Below are positions 1 to 5,992 of a stretch of DNA of 8,584 nt, in pieces. This DNA comes from Pseudomonadota bacterium (lineage in GTDB: Bacteria; Pseudomonadota; Gammaproteobacteria; Burkholderiales; Burkholderiaceae), in assembly GCA_023441105.1 (NCBI GenBank), contig JAEZQX010000096.1:1-8584 (forward strand), given 5' to 3'. The notes beneath the pieces are model-generated. The model made no database searches and was not told where the DNA came from. It saw only the letters and a list, made by a program, of their open reading frames with translations. The translations under genes were made by a program, and so were the position numbers. How positions within the stretch are numbered: the stretch's first letter is position 1; each line of letters begins with the position of its first letter.

Positions 1-762
1 GCCTTGCTCCTGCCGGTGCTGGCCGGTTTCGTGATCCCGGTCGGCGGCCTGCTATGGCTGCTGGCGCGCGAGCCGGAGATGACGCCGACCCTCGGCCGCT
101 TCTGGATGTGGGCCGGCAACAGCTTCATCGCCGGCTTCCTCGGCGCCACGCTGACCCTGCTCCTCGCCATCGCCTTCGCCTATGCCACGCGCTTCAGCGA
201 GGCGCTGCAGGCGAAGCTGGTCGGCGCCACCGCCACCGGCCTGAAGTTCGGCTATGCCATTCCCGGCGCGGTGGTGGCGCTGGCGATCCTCTGGCCGATG
301 GCGGTGTTCGACCGCGCGGTCACCGACGCGCTGGACCTGGCGACGCCCCTGCTGACCCACACCATCATCGGGCTGGTCTACGCCTACATGCTGCGCTTCT
401 TCGCGGTCGCCTACGGCGGCGTCGAGGCCAGCATGCAGCGCATCACCCCAAGCCTCGACTTCGCGGCCCGCACGCTCGGGGCAAGCCGCATCCAGGTGTT
501 CTGGCGCGTGCACCTGCCACTGCTGCGGCGCGCCGCCATGGTGGCCTGGATGCTGGTGCTGATCGACGTGATGAAGGAGCTGCCGGCGACGTTGATGCTG
601 CGGCCGTTCAACTTCGACACCCTGGCGGTGATCGCCCAGCAGCTGTCGCAGGATGAACGACTGGCCGAAGCCGCCCTGCCGTCGCTGGCGATCGTCGCCA
701 TCGGCATCGTGCCGGTGATCCTGATCTCGCGGCTGCTGCAGCGTCGGCCGATGCCGGGTTAG
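1..762 (+). CDS. Iron(III)-type ABC transporter permease, 3' part (5' end outside window)
   Basis: This is the C-terminal half of an inner-membrane permease that would carry a substrate, probably ferric iron, from a periplasmic binding protein across the membrane, driven by a cytoplasmic ATPase. The reading frame is open to the left window edge. The only start-like codon there is a TTG at position 4, inside a hydrophobic segment, so the gene almost certainly begins upstream. About 253 residues are visible, with hydrophobic segments near residues 3-21, 41-62, 84-101, 117-137, 176-192 and 226-243. The permease (EAA) loop that docks on the ATPase is at about residues 152-172 and has the form FAARTLGAS...VHLPLLR. 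It is followed by KELPATLMLRPFNFDTLA, which is characteristic of the FbpB/SfuB iron(III) permease group (family knowledge). No ATPase gene follows; the next gene is convergent. Other substrates such as thiamine, phosphonate or 2-aminoethylphosphonate are less likely but not excluded. The class is secure and the substrate is inferred. Confidence 0.9.
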   Translation, partial: ALLLPVLAGFVIPVGGLLWLLAREPEMTPTLGRFWMWAGNSFIAGFLGATLTLLLAIAFAYATRFSEALQAKLVGATATGLKFGYAIPGAVVALAILWPMAVFDRAVTDALDLATPLLTHTIIGLVYAYMLRFFAVAYGGVEASMQRITPSLDFAARTLGASRIQVFWRVHLPLLRRAAMVAWMLVLIDVMKELPATLMLRPFNFDTLAVIAQQLSQDERLAEAALPSLAIVAIGIVPVILISRLLQRRPMPG

Positions 763-771
763 GTGACCCGA

Positions 772-785
772 GCGGCTCAGGCCGC
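772..785. terminator. Small hairpin between convergent permease and hemerythrin genes
   Basis: A perfect 5-bp stem (GCGGC/GCCGC) with a TCAG tetraloop spans the stop codon of the minus-strand hemerythrin-like gene, 9 bp past the permease stop. It could act as a bidirectional terminator in this 14-bp convergent gap. It is short and has no T-tract on either side, so the call is weak. Confidence 0.2.
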
Positions 786-1343
786 GGTGATGAGGCCGGG
801 CACCTGGCGCCGCCGCATGGCATCGGCCAGCGCGGCGAGCGCCTCGTCCGACAGCAGCCGCTCGGCCATCGCCAGGAGCTCCTGGTCCTCCTGCGCCATG
901 TGCCGGCGGTAGAGGCTGGCGAAGGCCTCGAGATCGGCCGCCTGCGCCGGGCTGTCGTGGCCGGCCTCCACCGCCTCGAGCCAGGGGCGGATGCCGAGCC
1001 AGCGCGCCTCGATATCGCGATGCTCGGCCGCCCGCGCCTCGGTCATCTCGCGGATGCACACCGCGTCGGAGCCGGCCATCGATTCCAGCAAGGCGGGAAA
1101 CAGCTCCTGCTCCTCGACCTGGTGCAGCGGCCCGGCGATCCGCTCGAAGGCCCGCCGCACGCTGCCGGCGGCGGCGTGCAGCGTGGTGCCGGCGCCGCCA
1201 GCGACGAGCCGCTCCTGCAGCCGCATCAGGGCATCGCACTGGCCCTGCAGCCGCCCGTGCAGCTCCGCCAGCCACTGCAACGGCTCGTCGCCCGCCGGCG
1301 GCGACGCGTGCCTTGCGCTTGGTGGCTTCCGGTCGCTCGCCAT
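777..1343 (-). CDS. Hemerythrin-like (HHE cation-binding) domain protein
   Basis: This is a 188-residue, probably cytosolic four-helix protein of the hemerythrin/HHE family. Members bind a non-haem di-iron centre and act in O2, NO or iron handling or repair. The candidate metal ligands fall in the expected order: H29 in the first helix, H74 with E78 (HQVEEQELFP), H108 with E112 (EHRDIE), and H148 with E152 (HMAQEDQE). The N-terminal 20 residues are polar and Pro/Ala-rich, and no signal peptide or membrane segment is seen. I chose the ATG at 1343 because a strong ribosome binding site, GAGGGGAG at 1351-1358, lies 7 nt before it. An upstream in-frame start at 1388 would run through that site and the promoter. 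The gene stands alone, convergent with the permease and divergent from the brkB-like gene. The family is well supported. The exact role cannot be told, although an iron-related neighbour is suggestive. Confidence 0.88.
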   Translation of the reverse strand: MASDRKPPSARHASPPAGDEPLQWLAELHGRLQGQCDALMRLQERLVAGGAGTTLHAAAGSVRRAFERIAGPLHQVEEQELFPALLESMAGSDAVCIREMTEARAAEHRDIEARWLGIRPWLEAVEAGHDSPAQAADLEAFASLYRRHMAQEDQELLAMAERLLSDEALAALADAMRRRQVPGLITAA

Positions 1344-1350
1344 GGCAATT

Positions 1351-1358
1351 CTCCCCTC
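1351..1358 (-). promoter_or_regulatory. Ribosome binding site fixing the hemerythrin-like start
   Basis: GAGGGGAG on the minus strand lies 7 nt before the ATG at 1343. It decides between this start and the longer in-frame option at 1388. Confidence 0.7.
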
Positions 1359-1372
1359 GCGGACTCCTGGCG

Positions 1373-1401
1373 ATTGTTCGAGGGACACGGCATCATGTCA
1401 A
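1373..1401 (-). promoter_or_regulatory. Sigma70-type promoter of the hemerythrin-like gene
   Basis: Read on the minus strand, a perfect -35 box TTGACA (1396-1401) is followed by a 17-bp spacer and a -10 box AACAAT (1373-1378, 4 of 6 consensus bases). A start of transcription near 1365 would leave a leader of about 22 nt containing the GAGGGGAG ribosome binding site. Box quality, spacing and position all agree. This is a reading by eye, with no measured start site. Confidence 0.6.
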
Positions 1402-1403
1402 AT
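1375..1403 (+). promoter_or_regulatory. Possible weak promoter for the brkB-like gene
   Basis: TTGTTC (1375-1380, 3 of 6 matches to the -35 consensus), a 17-bp spacer, and TCAAAT (1398-1403, 4 of 6 matches to the -10 consensus) would place transcription start at about 1410, next to the ATG at 1412. The match is weak. It overlaps the opposing hemerythrin promoter, so the two could not be occupied at once. Confidence 0.2.
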
Positions 1404-1411
1404 TTCCCCAG

Positions 1412-2311
1412 ATGCCTCTCATCGGTCGCCGAGCAGCCTACGTCCTGCGCCACCCCGGAGCGTTCGCGATCCGCACGCTCAAGGGCTTTCGCGCCAACCA
1501 GGGGCTGCTGCTCGCGGGGGCGGTGGCCTATTACTCGCTGCTGTCGCTGATTCCCCTGCTGATCCTGATCGTCATCGCCCTGTCGCACTTCCTCGACGAG
1601 GCGGAGCTGATCTTCACGCTCGGACGCTACCTGGAATGGCTGGCGCCCGGCCAGTCGGAATCGCTGATGCGCGAGCTCCTCGCGTTCCTGGAGAACCGCA
1701 ACGTGGTCGGCTGGATCCTGCTGGCGACGATGCTGTTCTTCAGCTCGCTCGCCTTCACGGTGCTGGAGAACGCCATGTCGGTGATCTTCCACCACCGCGT
1801 CGCCATCCGCCGGCGCCGCTTCCTCGTCTCGGCGGTCCTGCCCTACTGCTACATCCTGTGCCTCGGCATCGGATTGCTGATCGTGACGGTGGTATCCAAC
1901 GACCTGCAGCGCTTCGGCGAGCGCAGCGTCAGCCTGTTCGGCCAAAGCCATTCGCTCGGCATCGTCTCCGGCGTCCTGCTTTACCTGCTCGGGCTGGCAG
2001 GCGAGGTGTTCGTGCTCACCTCGGTCTACATGGTGATGCCGGTCGGCAGGCTGTCGCTCAAGGTGGCGCTCGCCGGCGGCCTGACGGCAGCGCTGCTGTG
2101 GGAGATCAGCCGCCACATCCTGGTGTGGTACTTCGCCACCCTGTCGCAGGTGAACCTGGTCTACGGTTCGCTCACCACCGCCATCCTGGTGATGCTGAGC
2201 CTCGAGATCGGCGCCACCTTCCTGCTGCTCGGTGCGCAGGTGATCTCGGAATACGAGCGCCTGGGCAAGCTGCGCGGCCAGGACCGGCCCAAGCCGCTGC
2301 ACACCGATTGA
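1412..2311 (+). CDS. YihY/BrkB family (UPF0761-type) inner-membrane protein
   Basis: This is a 299-residue integral inner-membrane protein of the YihY/BrkB family (formerly annotated as ribonuclease BN, a mis-assignment). Its molecular function is not established; Bordetella BrkB was linked to serum resistance. About six hydrophobic segments are visible near residues 33-58, 98-118, 137-160, 183-207, 214-236 and 248-274. Family hallmarks include the first segment with AVAYYSLLSLIPLL and the C-terminal LGAQVISEYERL, which resembles LLGAEITVTLGEY of E. coli YihY. The length is normal for the family. The ATG at 1412 is chosen because it starts the protein at the usual distance before the first membrane helix. 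The earlier in-frame TTG/GTG codons (1313-1322) lie inside the divergent hemerythrin gene. No Shine-Dalgarno sequence precedes the ATG. The family call is firm and the function is unknown. Confidence 0.92.
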   Translation: MPLIGRRAAYVLRHPGAFAIRTLKGFRANQGLLLAGAVAYYSLLSLIPLLILIVIALSHFLDEAELIFTLGRYLEWLAPGQSESLMRELLAFLENRNVVGWILLATMLFFSSLAFTVLENAMSVIFHHRVAIRRRRFLVSAVLPYCYILCLGIGLLIVTVVSNDLQRFGERSVSLFGQSHSLGIVSGVLLYLLGLAGEVFVLTSVYMVMPVGRLSLKVALAGGLTAALLWEISRHILVWYFATLSQVNLVYGSLTTAILVMLSLEIGATFLLLGAQVISEYERLGKLRGQDRPKPLHTD

Positions 2312-2315
2312 CGGC

Positions 2316-2339
2316 GGCCGCGCCGGCAACGGCGCTGCC
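2316..2339. terminator. GNRA-loop hairpin between convergent brkB-like and PFK genes
   Basis: A perfect 6-bp stem GCGCCG/CGGCGC (2320-2325 with 2330-2335) closes a GCAA tetraloop. Beyond one C-T mismatch it extends by a further 3 bp (GGC/GCC). It sits 4 bp after the brkB-like stop and 18 bp past the phosphofructokinase stop on the other strand, where a bidirectional terminator is expected. There is no T-tract, so classical intrinsic termination is not shown. Confidence 0.4.
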
Positions 2340-2357
2340 CCGGTCAGGTCGCCGTCA

Positions 2358-3563
2358 TCAGCCCTGCCGGGGCACCGCCGGCGCGCGCAGCCGCGCGGCA
2401 TCCGGCAGGCCGGTGCCGAGGAGCGGACGCAGGTAGGCGTGGAATGCCTCGGTGACGTCGCTGCCGGAGGCCGCGATCAGGCTGTCGTCCATCAGGCGGG
2501 TCTTGCCGGCGATGGCATCGAGCGGCGAGAGCTGGTAGTCGACTGCGTAGTCGCCGACGCGGTGGATGGTGACCGAACCGTCGCTGCCCGCGGACATGGC
2601 GAACTGCACGGCCATCTCGCCCACCTCGCGCGCCTCGCGCTGGTCCACCTCCGAGACGCAGCCGTAGAACGACCGCTGCAGGTAGCCGAACGTGTCGCCG
2701 CGCACCCGCTTGATGCCCAGCCGCGCCTTGATGTGCGCGCCCAACAGCTCGGCCAGCGCGCCGCTGCCCGACAGCTGCACGTTGCCGTGGGCATCGCGTT
2801 CGACCTTGGCCTCGTCCGCGGCGAGCAGCTTGCCGGCCGCATCGTGCACGCCTTCCGAGATGGCGACCACGCAGCGGCCCAGCCGCTCGTGCACCGACTT
2901 GACCTCGGCGAGGAAGCGCTCGATGTCGAAGCTGCGCTCCGGCAGGTAGATCAGGTGCGGGCCATCCGATGGATACTTGCGCGCCAGCGCCGAAGCCGCG
3001 GTGAGGAAGCCGGCGTGGCGACCCATCACCACCGCCACGTAGACGCCGGGCAGGGACGCATTGTCGAGGTTGGCGCCGGCGAATGCCTGCGTCACGAAGC
3101 GCGCCGCCGACGGAAAGCCAGGCGTGTGGTCGTCGAGCAGCAGGTCGTTGTCGATCGTCTTGGGAATGTGGATGCAGCGCAGCGCATAGCCGGCACTGCG
3201 TGCCTGCTCGCTCACGATGCGCACCGTGTCGCAGGAGTCGTTGCCGCCGATGTAGTGGAACTGGGTGATCGAATGGGCCTTCAGGACCTTGAAGATCTCC
3301 CGGCAATAGGCTTCGTCCGGCTTGTCGCGGGTCGAGCCGAGCGCGGATGACGGCGTCGCGGCCACCCGCTCGAGGTTCTGCCTGGTCTCGCGCGTGAGGT
3401 CGCACAGGTCCTCGTCGACGATTCCCCGCACGCCGTGGCGCGCGCCGTAGACCCGATCGACCGCCGGGAAGGCGCGAGCCTGCAGCGTCACGCCGACCAG
3501 CGACTGGTTGATGACGGCGGTGGGTCCGCCGCCCTGGGCCACGAGAATCCTTTCCATCGGCAT
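2358..3563 (-). CDS. 6-phosphofructokinase, pyrophosphate-dependent type
   Basis: This 401-residue cytosolic enzyme of the PfkA superfamily is predicted to phosphorylate fructose 6-phosphate to fructose 1,6-bisphosphate reversibly, using pyrophosphate. Visible motifs are the glycine-rich AQGGGPTAVINQS (9-21), GGNDS (106-110), the catalytic PKTIDND (134-140, general base D138), MGRHAGF (180-186) and RGDTFGYLQRS (288-298). In ATP enzymes the equivalent motifs are GGDGS/T and PGTIDND. The Asp after the GG-x position (D109) and the Lys in PKTIDND (K135) are the two residues that block ATP and mark PPi enzymes (family knowledge). The first position of the motif is Asn (N108) rather than the common Asp. 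The start ATG at 3563 has GGAGGG (3571-3576) 7 nt upstream; a second Met two codons later is less well placed. The gene lies 134 bp downstream of the kinase gene on the same strand and could be read through from it or have its own promoter. Confidence 0.93.
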   Translation of the reverse strand: MPMERILVAQGGGPTAVINQSLVGVTLQARAFPAVDRVYGARHGVRGIVDEDLCDLTRETRQNLERVAATPSSALGSTRDKPDEAYCREIFKVLKAHSITQFHYIGGNDSCDTVRIVSEQARSAGYALRCIHIPKTIDNDLLLDDHTPGFPSAARFVTQAFAGANLDNASLPGVYVAVVMGRHAGFLTAASALARKYPSDGPHLIYLPERSFDIERFLAEVKSVHERLGRCVVAISEGVHDAAGKLLAADEAKVERDAHGNVQLSGSGALAELLGAHIKARLGIKRVRGDTFGYLQRSFYGCVSEVDQREAREVGEMAVQFAMSAGSDGSVTIHRVGDYAVDYQLSPLDAIAGKTRLMDDSLIAASGSDVTEAFHAYLRPLLGTGLPDAARLRAPAVPRQG

Positions 3564-3614
3564 GCCGGTACCCTCCGCGTTGCCACGCCGTTGCCCGCGC
3601 TACCGGCCGATTGT

Positions 3615-3636
3615 GCACCGATCGGCGATCGGCTGC
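3615..3636. repeat. GATCG-rich inverted repeat upstream of the phosphofructokinase gene
   Basis: CCGAT (3618-3622) and ATCGG (3628-3632) form a stem around CGGCG, extended by GCA/TGC with one bulged base. A second, competing stem pairs GCCGAT (3606-3611) with ATCGGC (3621-3626). It lies 52-73 nt upstream of the phosphofructokinase start. It could be an operator or an mRNA leader structure, but chance is possible in such G+C-rich DNA. Confidence 0.25.
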
Positions 3637-3676
3637 GCGCCACGGTCTCGCGGCGGAGCGGCGGGTACGGCCGCGC

Positions 3677-3697
3677 GCAGCGCCGCGCTCGCGCTGC
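3677..3697 (-). terminator. Hairpin directly after the hybrid kinase stop codon
   Basis: A perfect 7-bp stem (GCAGCGC/GCGCTGC) with a 7-nt loop begins at the base immediately after the kinase stop codon (3700-3698), read on the minus strand. It is a candidate terminator, attenuator or 3'-end stabiliser for the receptor-YfiR-kinase transcript. No T-run follows, so factor-independent termination is doubtful and partial read-through into the phosphofructokinase gene is possible. Confidence 0.35.
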
Positions 3698-5992
3698 TCA
3701 GGCCGCCTCGCGCGGCTTGACCCGCGCCAGGACCTCCATCAATGCGTCCGGACCCACCGGCTTGGTCAGGTGGACGTCGAAGCCGGCGTGGGTCGCCGCG
3801 CGCTTGTCGGCATCGCTGCCCCAGCCGGTCAGCGCCACCAGAAGCGTCTGGTCGAGGGCGCGCTCCTGGCGGATGCGGGCGGCGACCTCGTAGCCGTTCA
3901 TGCCCGGGAGGCCGATGTCGAGCAGGATCACGTCGGGCAGGGTGCGGAGCGCGGCGTCGAGCACCTCCAGGCCGCTGTGCACCATCGTCGTCCGGTGCCC
4001 CGACATGTCCAGCAGCATGGCCATGGTCTCCGCGGCATCGACGTTGTCGTCCACCACCAGCACCTGCAGCGTCGGCGCCTGCGCCGCCGCCACCGGCGCC
4101 AGCCTGGCGGCATCGTCCTCGGCAGGCTCGTCGGCGCACGGCAGGCGGATGGTGAAAGTGCTGCCCTTGCCCGGGCCGTCGCTGTGCGCGACGACCGTGC
4201 CATCGTGCAGCGAGATCAGGCGGCGCACGATCGACAGCCCGATGCCGAGCCCACCCTGGGCATGGTCGACGGTGCGGCCGACCTGCGTGAACATGTCGAA
4301 GACCTGGTCGAGCATCTCGCTCGGAATACCGGAGCCGTTGTCCGAGACGCGGATCACCGCGTCGCTGCCTTCGCGAGCGGCGACAAGCTCGATGCGCCCG
4401 CCGGGCGGCGTGTACTTGGCGGCGTTGTTGAGGATGTTGCTCAGCGCCTGTGCCATCCGGGTGAGGTCGGCGAAGAGCACCAACGGCCGCTCGTCGACGT
4501 CGACCGTCAACGTCTGGTTGGAGGCGTCGATGTAGGGCCGGCTCGCCTCCACCGAGGCATCGACCACCTGCTGCAGCGTGATGCGCGACTTGTTCAGCTT
4601 GACCTTGGCGCTGGTGATGCGCGAGATGTCCAGCAGGTCGTCGACCAGCCGCACCATGTGCGTGAGCTGGCGCTCGATGATCTCCCGCGCCCGGGCGGCG
4701 CTGCGTCCGTCCGCCCCCTCCGTGCCGAGGATCTGCAGCCCGGTGCGGATCGGCGCGAGCGGGTTGCGCAATTCGTGCGCCAGGGTCGCGATGAATTCGT
4801 CCTTGCGGCGGTTGGCCTCCTGCAGCGCCTCCTCCGCAACCTTGCGGGCGGTGATGTCGATGATCGAGCCCGCCATGCGGTAGGGCTTGCCGGTGCCGTC
4901 GACCACCGCCTCGCCGCCCATGTAGAACCAGCGATAGTCGCCGCCGCGCGCGCGCAGCCGCAATTCGATCTGGAAGGGCGCGCGGCGGCGCGATAAATGC
5001 GCCGCCAGCGCGCGCCGGGCCGGCAGCCGGTCGTCCGGATGCAGCGCGCTGAAGAAGGAAGCAAACCTGCTCGGCAGCTCTTCCTCGCCGTAGCCCAGCA
5101 GCTGCTTGAAGCGCGGCGACAGGAAGATGTCGTTGCTGGCAATGTTCCAGTCCCACAGCCCGGCGCTCGAACCGCGCACCGCCAGCTGGTAGCGCTCGTC
5201 GCTGGCATGCAGCGCCTGGTTGGAAGCCTCTAGCACCTCCGACCGGCGGCCGAGCTCGGTGAGCATGTCGTTGAAGGCATCGACCAGTACGCCGACCTCG
5301 TCATCGGTGGTGCGGGTGGCCCGCAGGCTGAAATCGCGGCTCTCCATGACCCGGCGCGCGACCTTGCTGACGGCGACGATCGGCTCGGTCAGCGACATCT
5401 GCAACCGGTTGGTGAGTAGCAGCGCCGTCAGCAGGCTCGCCGCCATGATCAGGCCGAGGACCCCGAGGTAGTACTGCATGCGCTGACCGGACTCGTCGCG
5501 GGCGCGCAGATAGACCGTGCCGAGCACCGCGTCGCTGCTGATGATCCGCCGCCAGACGACGACATGGCCGCCGTCGGCGCCCACGCCTTCGGCCTCCGGC
5601 AACCGCGGGAAGCTCGGCGCCGCCTGTCCCTCGCGGACGAACGAGGCGAACAGCGTGCCCTTGGCGGTGTAGATCGCTGCCGCCGTGATCGTCGGGTTCG
5701 CATTGAGCAGCGACAGGTTCTCGCGCGCCACCTTCTCGTCCTCGAAGTCGAGCGCCGGACCGGTGGCGGTGCCGACGATGTCCGCCTGGGTCAGCAGGTC
5801 GGCGATCATCGAGCTCTCGTAGCCCTTGAGGTCGAAGATGACCAGGGCGATGCCCGCCAGGCTCAGCGCGGCAAAGGTCGTCGCCAGCACGATGCCGATC
5901 AGCTTGCGGCGGATCGAACGCGCGCCGAAGCCCCGCCAGGTGGTCGGCGCCCGGGACGCCCCGGCCTCCGCCGGCCGCCCGACGATGCTCAC
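3698..5992 (-). CDS. CHASE8-HAMP-PAS hybrid histidine kinase with C-terminal receiver
   Basis: This 764-residue inner-membrane sensor kinase should autophosphorylate on histidine and pass the phosphate to its own receiver. Domains in order: cytoplasmic N-terminus; TM1 about 31-53; periplasmic CHASE8-like domain about 54-173 (note ALDFEDEKVARENLSLLNAN, then AAAIYTAKGTLFASF); TM2 about 174-196; HAMP about 197-250 (P204, DEVG 231-234); PAS/PAC about 263-390 (HPDDR 318-322); HisKA with phosphoacceptor H406 (LAHELRNPLAP); HATPase with N-box N522/N523, DNGSGIP 551-557 and GGLGIGL 580-586; receiver about 641-760 with D648/D649, phosphoacceptor D692 (LDIGLPG), T722 and K744. All catalytic residues are intact. 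The start is a GTG at 5992 with GGAGGG (5998-6003) 5 nt upstream, overlapping the YfiR-like stop as GTGA. CHASE8 is the sensor domain of YfiN-type diguanylate cyclases, which YfiR controls. The adjacent YfiR-like gene therefore probably encodes its periplasmic regulator. No DNA-binding or enzymatic output follows the receiver. Confidence 0.93.
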   Translation of the reverse strand: MSIVGRPAEAGASRAPTTWRGFGARSIRRKLIGIVLATTFAALSLAGIALVIFDLKGYESSMIADLLTQADIVGTATGPALDFEDEKVARENLSLLNANPTITAAAIYTAKGTLFASFVREGQAAPSFPRLPEAEGVGADGGHVVVWRRIISSDAVLGTVYLRARDESGQRMQYYLGVLGLIMAASLLTALLLTNRLQMSLTEPIVAVSKVARRVMESRDFSLRATRTTDDEVGVLVDAFNDMLTELGRRSEVLEASNQALHASDERYQLAVRGSSAGLWDWNIASNDIFLSPRFKQLLGYGEEELPSRFASFFSALHPDDRLPARRALAAHLSRRRAPFQIELRLRARGGDYRWFYMGGEAVVDGTGKPYRMAGSIIDITARKVAEEALQEANRRKDEFIATLAHELRNPLAPIRTGLQILGTEGADGRSAARAREIIERQLTHMVRLVDDLLDISRITSAKVKLNKSRITLQQVVDASVEASRPYIDASNQTLTVDVDERPLVLFADLTRMAQALSNILNNAAKYTPPGGRIELVAAREGSDAVIRVSDNGSGIPSEMLDQVFDMFTQVGRTVDHAQGGLGIGLSIVRRLISLHDGTVVAHSDGPGKGSTFTIRLPCADEPAEDDAARLAPVAAAQAPTLQVLVVDDNVDAAETMAMLLDMSGHRTTMVHSGLEVLDAALRTLPDVILLDIGLPGMNGYEVAARIRQERALDQTLLVALTGWGSDADKRAATHAGFDVHLTKPVGPDALMEVLARVKPREAA

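Noticed and set aside
52..1275. Long minus-strand open frame (about 407 codons) antisense to the permease and in another frame through the hemerythrin gene
   Set aside because: The translation is low-complexity, rich in Arg, Gly and Ala, with no family motif, and it crosses two genes with clear homology. It is a typical G+C-rich shadow frame.
1226..2401. Minus-strand open frame of 391 codons antisense to the brkB-like gene
   Set aside because: The translation is a Gln/His/Asp/Arg-rich antisense pattern with no motif, and the sense strand encodes a clear membrane protein.
991..2436. Plus-strand open frame of 481 codons over the hemerythrin and brkB-like genes
   Set aside because: It is out of frame with the recognisable BrkB protein, and its product is Arg/Pro/Ala-rich without domains.
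2344..3618. Minus-strand frame of 424 codons overlapping the phosphofructokinase in another frame
   Set aside because: The catalytic motifs GGNDS and PKTIDND are in the 2358-3563 frame; this frame gives only Arg/Gly-rich shadow sequence.
3637..3697. Possible separate promoter for the phosphofructokinase gene
   Set aside because: A CACAAT-like -10 exists near 3612-3617 on the minus strand, but no acceptable -35 is found 16-18 bp upstream, so no promoter is called.
3600..5156. Long frames on both strands (518 codons minus, 461 codons plus) over the histidine kinase
   Set aside because: The H, N, G1, G2 and receiver motifs are all in the 3698-5992 frame; the others show shadow composition.
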